Shown: piece after piece, positions 22,590 to 33,990 of the stretch
Numbering within the stretch: the first letter of the stretch is position 1
Layout: the number at the start of each line of letters is the position of its first letter
Source: Branchiostoma floridae
Taxonomy: Eukaryota > Chordata > Leptocardii > Amphioxiformes > Branchiostomatidae
Assembly (NCBI RefSeq): GCF_000003815.2
Contig: NC_049989.1
Location: forward strand, 9,632,578-9,696,577
Reading direction: 5' to 3'
Length of the DNA stretch: 64,000 nucleotides
Program-made: the position numbers and the translations under genes
Notes under the pieces: model-generated
What the model was told of the DNA's origin: nothing
The model's database searches: none
What the model saw: only the letters and a program-made list of their open reading frames with translations

Positions 22590-23682
22590 AGCCATGAAAT
22601 ATTCATGGAGGTTGTGTTGGACCCTGCGTTTGTGTGTGTGTCAGTGTGTGAACAAGATATCGCAAGAACGGCTGGGTGGATTAGTTTCATATTTGGTGTG
22701 TAGGTGGGGTTTGATGAAAGCTGGCTTTGCTATCTCGGGTTCTGAACAAGCTATTTTTGGTTATTTGATAGCTTTAGGACAGCAGGGCATTTTTGTGAAA
22801 AAAATGAAGAGGACAACTCAAGAAGGGAACAACGGATGTGCATGATTTTTAGTATGCAGGTTCCTTAGACAATGTTGTACAAAATGAAATACCAGTTTTG
22901 AAAAATAGGATTAAATTTGCATAATTAATGAGAGTATTCTGTCAAATGATTTTTTTCTATGTACATTGTACTTCTTGTCCTGGACATGATATGGTCTTGT
23001 CATTTGGGTAGTAGATAGCTGTTAGGGTCATAACATGACAAAGCGAGGCAACTTTCAGCCCCCTAACATTTAATTTTGGCACTGCAGGGGCGTTTTTGTC
23101 AAGACATTCCAAAAAGGATATCTGCAGAGAGGAACGACAGATCGCCATCATTTTAGGCACCCAGGTAGCTAAGGCAACGATGTTCCTAATGATATGCATG
23201 TTATGCAAATAAGGACATTATTTGTATAATCAATATAAATTGTACACGTCTATCATTTTCATTAACTGGCCTTAAAAAATACAATGCAAGTAAACTATTA
23301 TAGGTCTTATCATAAGCAGATACCAAATATGCAAATGAGAAGCTAGTTTGCATAATACCTGCAAAAATGCTTGCTTACTTAGGAAGTTATATAATTGTTT
23401 TCTTTAGGTAAACTACGATAAATATAACATGTAATTCAAATGATTAGATATTGACGTAATCTGCATAATTAAGTCGTGACTGGTGAAACATGAACAGATA
23501 CCAAACATGTTTTGTATGATTATTGCAAACATGGCAAAAAAAGGGATTCATTGTAAATGTTTTACTTGTGACATGTTTAAGCCTATCAATTATAAACTTC
23601 ATCATGCATAAATTATGTAAATGCATTTGCATAAAATCTACAAAAACTTTAAATATTTCATGGAGGGATGGGGTCGTGGGGC
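22590..23682 (-). mobile_element. Octamer-rich 1.1-kb repeat, copy B
   Basis: The reverse of 51474-52546. It has ATTCATGGAGG at one end and AAATATTTCATGGAGG at the other, and in between CGGCTGGGTGGATTAGTTTC, GAACAACGGAT, CATGATATGGTC, CTAACATTTAATTTTGGCAC and TGCAGGGGCGTTTTTGTC. The CATGGAGG/CCTCCATG ends suggest terminal inverted repeats. It has no coherent coding frame. It contains at least four ATGCAAAT/ATTTGCAT octamers. Confidence 0.8.
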
Positions 23683-24990
23683 ATTATCAGAAACAACATT
23701 AGCATGCACCTGCATGTTCCCAAAGAGTAGACTCAAAATCTTCATGGCACATCTGTGCTGATACCAGTGAGACAATGAGGCTCGTGTATGATATATACAT
23801 TTTATCACAGATGAATTGATGATTTGTCTTTTACCTTCTCAATAAAATACAGCCGCAATACAATAAATAATGCAATAAATAAATAGAATTGATTGTTTTC
23901 TTGAAACTAAGAAAATAACATACATAATGCAAAAACAAACTGCATTGCTACACTACTACACTTCTCTTTCTTCCTTCATGTCTCAGAGATGTAAATCCAC
24001 TAAAAATGCAAGTTTTGGACAGTCACACAATATGAAAGTGGTCTCATTTGTATATGGCATACATACATACTACATGTACGTAACTCAAGCTAAAAGCATT
24101 GTTTTTGTGCTAACGTTATACCTGTATCAATCACAAAATCTTTTCTTTTACAAAATGTTTCTAGGTTTTACACTTCTATATCTGAACTTGTACATATCTT
24201 GCTATCTGACATTATCATAAAAATGCATTTGCTACCATTCATAAAGACCCAGTTTGCATATAAAACTTCTCAGTGAAATTTTGAAAAGAAACTATAACAA
24301 TGAAAGTGTTTTGATAAGCTGACAGAATCTTGATAATTTAGCAATACACAACTGAACACAGTCTTGATATGTCATTGGTAAATTACATATACAATTGTTA
24401 CAAATACAAGTACAGATTTTGGAAACAGATGTTTCAGGTAGCACCCTCTTACTTTTCCCCAATGACACTAAACAAGGACCAACATATCCCTTTATCACTC
24501 TCTATCCCCCTCTATTTTAACATCTGCTGATATCTAGCAAGTAGTTTTTGTCAGTAACATATCATAAAGAAACTTTGGTGATACATTTCTTCTGTACATT
24601 GTATGCATACCTACTATGACCTGCTTACCAGTACATACCATACCTGTAGGACAGGATTTCGTTGGTAGATATGTACATCATCAACAGTGAGTCACTACCT
24701 CAAGACTTCAACATACACGAAACGTATATGTGCTCACTATGAATACCATTCATATAGTGTTATATGTATCACTATATCACAAGCATCAGGTCCTCGTGGT
24801 TTAACACTATGGCTTGTACATACATGTACCTTGTCTGCTAGCAGCACTGGCATTTATCTGTAACTGAAAATCAAGAGAATATGAGATTATTAGCAATAGG
24901 ATGATAGTGTATTAATGTCACAAAAAGGTCTTCAGAGCATCATGTAATGTGACCTTATTCTACTGTTAACATGCAACATAACTTATTCAG
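23683..24990. other. No recognised gene
   Basis: AT-rich sequence with short chance frames and scattered ATGCAAAT-like words. Nothing identifiable. Confidence 0.4.
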
Positions 24991-24997
24991 TCACTAG

Positions 24998-25217
24998 TAG
25001 TATGGCACTTCATCACAACATCAGCACTCCACACCTTGTACAACGCCATCTTTCTACCACACATAACTTATGCCTGCACGGCATGGGACACTGCTCCAGA
25101 CCAGGACCTACAGAAGCTACAAACCATGCAAAATCGGGCGGGAAAACTAATTCTGAAGGCTCCACACAGGACCCCATCAACCGAAGTACACTCTAGGCTG
25201 GGCTGGAAGGACATTAA
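24998..25217 (+). mobile_element. CR1-like LINE, 3' part, segment 1
   Basis: The plus frame reads a LINE C-terminal motif: LPHITYACTAWD, then LQKLQTMQNRAGKLIL. This is the LEYA-(S/T)-VWDP ... LE-VQ-RAAR-I region downstream of the reverse transcriptase in CR1/jockey-type ORF2. The 5' side is truncated near 24998. The frame is interrupted at 25217 by a DNA transposon and resumes at 26290. Confidence 0.85.
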
Positions 25218-26289
25218 AGCCCCGGTCACAAAGCGCGTACGATTCCTTGCGATTCCTTCCGATGCGCAGGATAGGCGCAGTGCGTCGTAAGTCGGGGGAG
25301 AATCGGAAGCAATGGTTTAAGTATATAAAGCCGTGGTCACAAAGCGCGTAGTGCATCGTACGATGAGGTCATAAGAGCGTGCCTGCGTCAATCGCAGTGA
25401 ATCATAGTAAATCGGGGAGCGTCGTATGGCGAAAAATAGAGCTGAAATTGATTTTGAACATGTTCAAAATTTCGATATCGTCGTAAGACTTTATTTGCCC
25501 CCACAGCAGACTTCATTACGGCAATTTTTGTCTATTGATGAGGTTATAGATTTATGAATTGTTAGCATGTTGTGATGGTTTCAGTTTTCCCTGATATTGT
25601 GGATATTGACGAAAAGGGAAAATATATCAGTCGCAACTGCCACAGTCGCAACCAGACGCAACCAGAGAACAGCGCGCCCCACACAGGTGATGCACACAAT
25701 TGTTTGATTGCTTCATGCACGTGAGTTTATAATTAGATCAAATCTAAGCTCTCGTCGGTCTTGGATCAGTTTACCATAATCGTAATAACCATGGGGACAA
25801 CTCGAACATAGAAGGCAGGCTCTATGAGTCGGAAATATATATGATATAATACTTATGACATGAGTTTTGTATGATGGCATCTTTTTGTTGATAGCATATC
25901 ATAATACGATCTTCAAAAGAGCCTGACACGGAGAGCCGGCAAGCAGGCCGAGATAATCGTACCAGTACTCACCCTTGATTTGAACTTTTCTTGTAATGCT
26001 CTTGTTGTCATGGTCTCTTTTAATTTATTTTTACAGTTAAATATATTATGGGAAGGTATTCAACAGCTAAGTCCACATTTTGTTGGTTAAAGAAGCACGA
26101 AAGCGGCCAGACGGCTATTCAAAAGAAACACAAGTGAAAAATCGTAAGACGCTGGAAAAATTTTGAACACCATCCGATGCGTTGCGATGGCTGATTTTGC
26201 TTACGATTTTGCTGCGATTTACTGCGCTCATCGTGCGATATGCGGAATATACCATCGCAAGAAATCGTACGCGCTTTGTGACCGGGGCT
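25218..26289. mobile_element. Harbinger-like non-autonomous DNA transposon
   Basis: This 1,072-bp element has terminal inverted repeats starting AGCCCCGGTCACAAAGCGCG and ending in the exact complement, and it is flanked by a TAA duplication (25215-25217 and 26290-26292). A 3-bp TWA-type duplication is typical of PIF/Harbinger elements. A second end-like copy (AAGCCGTGGTCACAAAGCGC) lies about 110 bp inside the left end, so the terminus is duplicated subterminally. No transposase frame is present. It interrupts a CR1-like LINE and is therefore younger than that insertion. Confidence 0.85.
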
Positions 26290-26818
26290 TAAGGCAACAC
26301 ATCAATACTACAATGCCGTACTCGTCTACAAAGTTCTGAACAGCAAACTCCCACCCTACATGCGCCAGATGTTTGTCTATTGCCGAGACCAAAGCACAAG
26401 AACAACCAGGCAAAGCACAAGTAATCAACTTGCTGTCCCTAAACCCCACCGAGAAACCTTCAGGAGAGCCATCGCCTACCGTGGACCCACCATCTGGAAC
26501 AGTCTACCACCGGACATATGCACAGCCCCAACTCTGGCTTCCTTTAAGAGACTCTTAAAGTAATGGGAACGGCCAAATGAACGTTCGAACGGACTCGAAT
26601 GATGTAGCAGTTTCTATCATGTATTTTGTATGTATGTAAATGTAAATTGTGTATATAGACGTATAGGACTTATAAGGACTCAAAACGATGTAACTTTATC
26701 TCTAGTTATATATTCTGTCTGACCCTTGCCTCTTCTCTCATGACCTCAATGAAAAGCGGCCTGCAGGCCGATTTGAGCTTTCATGAATAAATAAAGGTTC
26801 AAACAAACAAACAAACAA
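26290..26818 (+). mobile_element. CR1-like LINE, 3' part, segment 2 and tail
   Basis: The frame resumes directly after the transposon: QYYNAVLVYKVLN, LPPYMRQMF, then FRRAIAYRGPTIWNSLPP and FKRLLK with a stop. This is the usual C-terminal end of CR1-like ORF2 (the 'R-WN-LP' block). A 3' UTR of about 240 bp ends with GAATAAATAAAGGTTCAAAC and a (CAAA)n tail, as expected for this clade. Confidence 0.9.
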
Positions 26819-27470
26819 AGTCCATGACAGTTGGTAGAAAAAACTACTGAAAAGAAAGATAACAGTACATGTACTTTGAAAGTAAAGTAAAGTATTCTTG
26901 ACGAAAGTCATCATCCCTAATCAAGAATATGCATGATTTCTTTGAAAGTTTGATGAAATTTGCCGATAATACCCAGGCAGAAAATTGTCCCAGGTCACGT
27001 ACTTAGATGATCTTATATGGGTAGAATATATAAGCCTCTACCAGGCTTTGCAGATTGCAGACTGACTTCTCTGGCTGGCCGACTCCCCTAGCATACTATT
27101 GGTTCTATTATTTGTTGAATTTTTAATATTTGACCAGCAATCCACGGAGTCTGGAAGTGGCTAAGACTACATTAGTCCTGGAGTACAAAGTCACAATAAA
27201 TCAGACAAAAGTCTAGACTTATACATGGAGACACCACGCATGCAGACAAACATAAACAAGGCAGGGAGTAGACTAACTGTGTTCCTCTCTGTACTGTGTC
27301 ACTCAGGTACATTGTCACAAAAAAAAGGACATGTACATGTAAATGTCAGAAATCTTTCAAAAACCTTTTGCCACAATGGAATGGCCATCCAGGTATTTCA
27401 CAAAGGATAAACAAAAATACACCCACCACATAGTACAGTTTCCACCTATACTGTTTGTCCTGGCCCAAGC
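26819..27470. other. No recognised gene
   Basis: Nothing firmly recognised. AGCCTCTACCAGGCT near 27035 recurs near 35560, a possible diverged dispersed repeat. Confidence 0.4.
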
Positions 27471-27857
27471 TGTCACCCCATGGATCCATTTGGCTCCGAT
27501 AGGCCCTCCTGTCGGTCCCGCTGCTCGTTGGCCCCTCCCGTTGGTCTCAAGGATCTGGCTATCCCTCTTGTCCATCCCGAGGCCTGGACAACCCTTCCTG
27601 TTGGCCCCGTGGCTCTAGGTACCTCTCCTGTCTGCCCCTGCTGGGAGCGACAGCAGAGGGAGCCATGGGGCCATTGGACAGCAGAGAAAAAAGGGGACTA
27701 TTATAATTGTTTTTACTCTCTTATTAAATGGTATCCTAACATTAGTAACAGAGTACATTCAATCTGCATAGGTGCATTTGCTCTCTTTAGCTTTTTTACT
27801 TTTTTAGGGCCATTCAATTTACACAGGTGCATTTACTATCTTACGAAGCATACTTAA

Positions 27858-28160
27858 CGAAGGTGCATGTGCTTAACGAAGGTGCATGTGCTCGACAGAG
27901 GTGCATGTGCTGGACAAAGGTGCGTATGCTGGACAAACGTGCATGTGCTTGGCAGGTGCATGTGCTTTGCAGGTGCATGTGCTTGGCGGGTGCTTGTGCT
28001 TTGCAGGTGCATGTGCTTGGCAGGTGCATGTGCTTGGCAGGTGCATGTGCTTGGCAGGTGCACGTGCTTGGCAGGTGCACGTGCTTGGCAGGTGCATGTG
28101 CTTGGCAGGTGCATGTGCTTGGCAGGTGCATGTGCTTGACACTGACAGGTGCATGTGCTT
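27858..28160 (+). repeat. 17-bp minisatellite, unit 1
   Basis: AGGTGCATGTGCTTGGC in about a dozen or more copies, preceded by variants (AACGA, GACAG, GGACAA in place of TTGGC). Since 17 is not a multiple of three, all six frames stay open in a cyclic way. These frames are artefacts. Confidence 0.95.
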
Positions 28161-28375
28161 TTACTCTCTCAAGGTGCATTTACTTTAAAGAGGTGATTTA
28201 CTTTACAAAAGTACATTTACTCTCTTCAAGTGAATTTACTTTATAAAGGTACATTTACCCTCTTAAGATGCAAGGGTGAAGTTACATATGTACCTTCAAT
28301 GCAAAGATAGCTTGCATCGTTAGAAAATAGCTGCCTAGAAATCCACTAAAGATCCAGTTAAAACTTTTACCTGTT

Positions 28376-28500
28376 GGCCCACGGCTCCGGTAGGCCCTCC
28401 TATCGGGCCTGTCACCCCTCCAGGCTACCGTTCGGAACCGCTGCTCGTTGGTCTCAAGGATCTGGCTATCCCTCTTGTCCATCCCGAGGCCTGGACCACC
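28376..28500 (-). pseudogene. Possible collagen-like exon, unit 2 (frameshifted)
   Basis: Homologous to the minus-strand exon candidate at 29287-29436. It keeps the donor-like CAACAG/GTAAAAG and the VTGPIGGPTGAVGQQ reading, but one extra base (CCAGGCTACCGTTCGG against CCAGGCTGCTGTCGG) breaks the frame between the two halves. If the family is coding, this copy is damaged. Confidence 0.3.
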
Positions 28501-28758
28501 CTTCCTGTTGGCCCCGTGGCTCTAGGTACCTCTCTTGTCTGCCCCTGCTGGGAGCGACAGCAGAGGGAGCCATGGGGCCATTGGACAGCAGAGAAAAAAG
28601 GGGACTATTATAATTGTTTTTACTCTCTTATGAAATGGTATCCTAACAGAGTACATTCAATCTGCAAAGGTGCATTTGCTCTCTTTAGCTTTTTTACTTT
28701 TTTAGTGCCATTCAATTTACACAGGTGCATTTACTATCTTATGAAGCTTACTTAACGA

Positions 28759-29065
28759 AGGTGCATGTGCTTAACGAAGGTGCATGTGCTCGACAGAGGT
28801 GCATGTGCTGGACAAAGGTGCGTATGCTGGACAAACGTGCATGTGCTTGGCAGGTGCATGTGCTTGGCAGGTGCATGTGCTTGGCAGGTGCATGTGCTTG
28901 GCAGGTGCATGTGCTTGGCAGGTGCATGTGCTTGGCAGGTGCATGTGCTTGGCAGGTGCATGTGCTTGGCAGGTGCATGTGCTTGGCAGGTGCACGTGCT
29001 TGGCAGGTGCACGTGCTTGGCAGGTGCATGTGCTTGGCAGGTGCATGTGCTTGACACTGACAGGT
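28759..29065 (+). repeat. 17-bp minisatellite, unit 2
   Basis: Same unit and same leading variants as in unit 1, with more homogeneous AGGTGCATGTGCTTGGC copies. Confidence 0.95.
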
Positions 29066-29286
29066 GCATGTGCTTTTACTCTCTCAAGCTGCATTTACTT
29101 TAAAGAGGTGATTTACTTCACAAAAGTACATTTACTCTCTTCAAGTGAATTTACTTTATAAAGGTACATTTACACTCTTAAGATGCAACGGTGGAAGTTA
29201 CATATGTACCTTCAATGCAAAGATAGCTTGCATCGTTGGAAAATAGCGGCCTAGAAATCCACTAAAGATCCAGTTAAAACTTTTAC

Positions 29287-29436
29287 CTGTTGGCCCACGG
29301 CTCCGGTAGGCCCTGCTATCGGGCCTGTCACCCCTCCAGGCTGCTGTCGGAACCGCTGCTCGTTGGTCTCAAGGATCTGGCTATCCCTCTTGTCCATCCC
29401 GAGGTCTGGACAACCCTTCCTGTTGGCCCCGTGGCT
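29287..29436 (-). CDS. Candidate collagen-like exon (unit 3, intact frame)
   Basis: On the minus strand, from an acceptor-like CCTAG to a donor-like CAACAG/GTAAAAG, there is an open 150-bp (50-codon) frame. Its first part, with KGCPDLGMDKRDSQ, has no known motif. Its end, QQPGGVTGPIAGPTGAVGQQ, has glycine mostly every third residue with one interruption, as in non-fibrillar collagens. The start and end are chosen from splice-like sites only. Unit 2 is frameshifted and unit 1 has diverged. It may be one exon of a gene extending to the left on the minus strand, or a non-coding repeat with a chance frame. I do not recognise the gene. Confidence 0.3.
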
Positions 29437-29584
29437 CTAGGTACCTCTCTTGTCTGCCCCCGCTGGGAGCGACAGCAGAGGGAGCCATGGGGCCATTGGA
29501 CAGCAGAGAAAAAAGGGGACTATCATAATTGTTTTTACTCTCTTATCAAAGGGTATCTTAACTGAGTACATTCAATCTACATAG

Positions 29585-30035
29585 GTGCATTTGCATGTGC
29601 TTGGCAGGTGCATGTGCTTGGCGGGTGCATGTGCTTGGCAGGTGCATGTGCTTGGCAGGTGCATGTGCTTGGCAGGTGCATGTGCTTGGCAGGTGCATGT
29701 GCTTGGCAGGTGCATGTGCTTGGCAGGTGCACGTGCTTGGCAGGTGCATGTGCTTGGCAGGTGCATGTGCTTGACACTGACAGGTGCATGTGCTGGACAA
29801 AGTTGCATGTGCTGGACAGGTGCATGTGCTAGACAGGTGCATGTGCTGGACAGGTGCATGTGCTGGACAAAGGTGCATGTGCTGGACAGGTGCATGTGCT
29901 GGACAGGTGCATGTGCTGGACAGGTGCATGTGCTGGACAGGTGCATGTGCTGGACAAGTGCATGTGCTGGACAGTGGTGCATGTGCTGGGCAGGTGCATG
30001 TGCTTGGCAGGTGCATGTGCTTGGCAGGTGCATGT
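29585..30035 (+). repeat. 17-bp minisatellite, unit 3 (expanded, two variants)
   Basis: The first half is AGGTGCATGTGCTTGGC, the second half AGGTGCATGTGCTGGAC, then a return to the first type. The switch in blocks suggests amplification of a variant that appears only in the leading copies of units 1 and 2. Confidence 0.95.
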
Positions 30036-30069
30036 GCTCGAAACCGTGCATTTTCTCTCTCAAGGTGCA

Positions 30070-32280
30070 TTTACTTTATTAATGCAAGCTAGACTAAACA
30101 CACACCTGTGCCTGTCAGAGAAAATGAGCAATTATGAATACAAGCCAGACTAAACGCACCTGTGCCTGTCAGAGAGAAGGAGTAATTATTAATGCAAGCT
30201 AGACTAAACACACCTGTGCCTGTCAGAGAGAATGAGTAATTATTAATGCAAGCTAGACTAAACACACCTGTGCCTGTCAGAGAAAATGAGCAATTATTAA
30301 TACAAGCTAGACTAAACACACCTGTGCCTGTCAGAGAGAAGGAGTTATTAATACAAGCTAGACTAAACACACACCTGTGCCTGTCAGAGAGAAGGAGTAA
30401 TTATTAATACAAGCTAGACTAAACACACACCTGTGCCTGTCAGAGAAAATGAGCAATTATAATACAAGCTAGACTAAACGCACCTGTGCCTGTCAGAGAG
30501 AAGGAGTTATTAATACAAGCTAGACTAAACACACACCTGTGCCTGTCAGAGAGAAGGAGTAATTATTAATACAAGCTAGACTAAACACACACCTGTGCCT
30601 GTCAGAGAGAAGGAGTAATTATTAATGCAAGCTAGACTAAACACACACCTGTGCCTGTCAGAGAGAAGGAATTATTAATACAAGCTAGACTAAACACACA
30701 CCTGTGCCTGTCAGAGAGAAGGAGTAATTATTAATACAAGCTAGACTAAACACACCTGTGCCTGTCAGAGAGGAGTAATTATTGATGCAAGCTAGACTAA
30801 ACACACACCTGTGCCTGTCAGAGAGAAGGAGTTATTAATACAAGCTAGACTAAACACACACCTGTGCCTGTCAGAGAGAAGGAGTTATTAATACAAGCTA
30901 GACTAAACACACACCTGTGCCTGTCAGAGAAAATGAGCAATTATTGATACAAGCTAGACTAAACACACCTGTGCCTGTCAGAGAGAAGGAGTAATTATTA
31001 ATGCAAGCTAGACTAAACACACCTGTGCCTGTCAGAGAGAAGGAGTTATTAATACAAGCTAGACTAAACACACACCTGTGCCTGTCAGAGAAAATGAGCA
31101 ATTATTGATACAAGCTAGACTAAACACACCTGTGCCTGTCAGAGAGAAGGAGTAATTATTAATGCAAGCTAGACTAAACACACCTGTGCCTGTCAGAGAG
31201 AAGGAGTTATTAATACAAGCTAGACTAAACACACACCTGTGCCTGTCAGAGAGAAGGAGTTATTAATACAAGCTAGACTAAACACACACCTGTGCCTGTC
31301 AGAGAGAAGGAGTAATTATTAATGCAAGCTAGACTAAACACACACCTGTGCCTGTCAGAGAGAAGGAGTTATCAATACAAGCTAGACTAAACACACACCT
31401 GTGCCTGTCAGAGAGAAGGAGTAATTATTAATACAAGCTAGACTAAACACACGTTCTGCACTGGTCTAGAGCAAGGAAGTTATTAATACAAGCTAGACTA
31501 AACACACACCTGTGCCTGTCAGAGAGAAGGAGTAATTATTAATACAAGCTAGACTAAACACACCTGTGCCTGTCAGAGAGAAGGAGTTATTAATACAAGC
31601 TAGACTAAACACACACCTGTGCCTGTCAGAGAGAAGGAGTAATTATTAATACAAGCTAGACTAAACACACACCTGTGCCTGTCATAGAGAAGGAGTTATT
31701 AATACAAGCTAGACTAAACACACACCTGTGCCTGTCAGAGAGAAGGAGTTATTAATACAAGCTAGACTAAACACACCTGTGCCTGTCAGAGAAAATGAGC
31801 AATTATTGATACAAGCTAGACTAAACACACCTGTGCCTGTCAGAGAGAAGGAGTAATTATTAATGCAAGCTAGACTAAACACACACCTGTGCCTGTCAGA
31901 GAGAAGGAGTTATTAATACAAGCTAGACTAAACACACACCTGTGCCTGTCAGAGAAAATGAGCAATTATTGATACAAGCTAGACTAAACACACCTGTGCC
32001 TGTCAGAGAGAAGGAGTAATTATTAATGCAAGCTAGACTAAACACACCTGTGCCTGTCAGAGAGAAGGAGTTATTAATACAAGCTAGACTAAACACACAC
32101 CTGTGCCTGTCAGAGAGAAGGAGTAATTATTAATGCAAGCTAGACTAAACACACACCTGTGCCTGTCAGAGAAAATGAGCAATTATAATACAAGCTAGAC
32201 TAAACACACCTGTGCCTGTCAGAGGGAAAGAGCAATTATTAATACAAGCTAGACTAAACACACACTTGTGTCAGTCAGAG
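30070..32280. repeat. Satellite array, about 54-58-bp units, roughly 39 copies
   Basis: Every unit contains CAAGCTAGACTAAACACAC, ACCTGTGCCTGTCAGAGA and a variable junction. Three junction types (AAATGAGCAATTATTGATA; AAGGAGTAATTATTAATGC; AAGGAGTTATTAATACAAG) recur in that order, for example from about 30925, 31086 and 31950, giving a three-unit higher-order repeat. One unit near 31451-31478 is replaced by GTTCTGCACTGGTCTAGAGC. No coding or spacer-like unique sequence. Confidence 0.95.
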
Positions 32281-32286
32281 AGAAAA

Positions 32287-32308
32287 TATCAATCAATCAA
32301 TCAATCAT
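32287..32308. repeat. (AATC)n microsatellite
   Basis: ATCAATCAATCAATCAATCA lies between the satellite and the gap. Confidence 0.9.
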
Positions 32309-32350
32309 TCGCATGCATCATATGTTGATGCGTGGCGGCTACAGACAGTT

Positions 32351-33314
32351 NNNNNNNNNNNNNNNNNNNNNNNNNNNNNNNNNNNNNNNNNNNNNNNNNN
32401 NNNNNNNNNNNNNNNNNNNNNNNNNNNNNNNNNNNNNNNNNNNNNNNNNNNNNNNNNNNNNNNNNNNNNNNNNNNNNNNNNNNNNNNNNNNNNNNNNNNN
32501 NNNNNNNNNNNNNNNNNNNNNNNNNNNNNNNNNNNNNNNNNNNNNNNNNNNNNNNNNNNNNNNNNNNNNNNNNNNNNNNNNNNNNNNNNNNNNNNNNNNN
32601 NNNNNNNNNNNNNNNNNNNNNNNNNNNNNNNNNNNNNNNNNNNNNNNNNNNNNNNNNNNNNNNNNNNNNNNNNNNNNNNNNNNNNNNNNNNNNNNNNNNN
32701 NNNNNNNNNNNNNNNNNNNNNNNNNNNNNNNNNNNNNNNNNNNNNNNNNNNNNNNNNNNNNNNNNNNNNNNNNNNNNNNNNNNNNNNNNNNNNNNNNNNN
32801 NNNNNNNNNNNNNNNNNNNNNNNNNNNNNNNNNNNNNNNNNNNNNNNNNNNNNNNNNNNNNNNNNNNNNNNNNNNNNNNNNNNNNNNNNNNNNNNNNNNN
32901 NNNNNNNNNNNNNNNNNNNNNNNNNNNNNNNNNNNNNNNNNNNNNNNNNNNNNNNNNNNNNNNNNNNNNNNNNNNNNNNNNNNNNNNNNNNNNNNNNNNN
33001 NNNNNNNNNNNNNNNNNNNNNNNNNNNNNNNNNNNNNNNNNNNNNNNNNNNNNNNNNNNNNNNNNNNNNNNNNNNNNNNNNNNNNNNNNNNNNNNNNNNN
33101 NNNNNNNNNNNNNNNNNNNNNNNNNNNNNNNNNNNNNNNNNNNNNNNNNNNNNNNNNNNNNNNNNNNNNNNNNNNNNNNNNNNNNNNNNNNNNNNNNNNN
33201 NNNNNNNNNNNNNNNNNNNNNNNNNNNNNNNNNNNNNNNNNNNNNNNNNNNNNNNNNNNNNNNNNNNNNNNNNNNNNNNNNNNNNNNNNNNNNNNNNNNN
33301 NNNNNNNNNNNNNN
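32351..33314. other. Assembly gap, 964 N
   Basis: A size-estimated gap just after the satellite array. The array may be collapsed or may continue into it. Frames that cross it have no meaning. Confidence 0.98.
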
Positions 33315-33990
33315 CTTCTGAAGACTTCCAAACAGCGTAAGTGTTCAGATCTTCAAACCGGCTTCTGCATTGAGACATAGGAAAGACCAGTTGATCTGCG
33401 CAAGAGAGAGGATATGAAAATATGACCAATTTTGAACACATTTTTTATCATATTATCAACTAAACTGATTGATTGAAGAATTGGAATACTTAGAGTTAGA
33501 CCCTCTGTTCTTTCTAACCAGAAAGAGTCTTTTAAAAAACTACTTGCCTTTTTGGGCAAACATTTTCAAAGAAAAGGAGGATTTGCAAGAATTTTAGCCT
33601 ACAACTGTTTACACAAGCTCTTGCTGGCTGGGCTTAATGACCCCCTCCTAGGGTGCGGTAATTGTAGGGCCGGTCGCTAGGGGCAATTTTTTAGTCAGGC
33701 TACAAGAATTTGATCTGGCACTGTATTGGCATTCTCGTTTTGAGCCCTCTACAACACAACAGAAGATAAAATACAAAATAAAAAGCCCGATAAAAAAAGA
33801 TGTTTAAAAAAAACAGCCGGAGCCTAACCTCTGCTTGGAGAGAAGATCTAGCATACAATACATAGAAAATGACTAAAAATTATTTACTAATACGCTGGGG
33901 GTATGTGATAATGTTTTTCAAAGATAAATTACATGGATTGTTCCCTTGTTAATGGTCAATAGACTTGTGCTACTTTATCAGTAATCTAAT
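33315..33990. other. No gene; TCTCCAAGCAGA-end repeat at 33785-33845
   Basis: AACAGCCGGAGCCTAACCTC followed by TGCTTGGAGA is the reverse complement of 37969-38010 (CTCCAAGCAGAGGTTAGGCT then CCGGCTGTTTTTT). These are two inverted copies of one repeat end, 4.1 kb apart. The rest is unrecognised. Confidence 0.55.

Larger units (their letters stand above)
27471..30080. repeat. 0.91-kb segmental unit in three tandem copies
   Basis: A marker, TTGGTCTCAAGGATCTGG, occurs at 27541, 28448 and 29363, giving unit lengths of 907 and 915 bp. Each unit carries the same order: a GC-rich block, AGCAGAGAAAAAAGGGGAC, GTTTTTACTCTCTTAT, a 17-bp minisatellite, and in units 1 and 2 a spacer of TTTACTTTA-type repeats. 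Unit 3 has an enlarged minisatellite and runs into the downstream satellite. Confidence 0.92.

Noticed and set aside
27858-30035. Many overlapping open frames of 80-170 codons on both strands, Cys/His/Ala/Gln rich
   Set aside because: They arise from the 17-bp minisatellite, which reads open in all six frames. They have no start context, no splice sites and no similarity to real proteins.
30070-32280. Resemblance to a CRISPR array (regular repeats)
   Set aside because: The units are contiguous, without unique spacers, no cas genes are present and the DNA is clearly animal. It is a satellite.
32268-33441. Open frames of over 300 codons across 32351-33314
   Set aside because: They consist almost only of N from the assembly gap.
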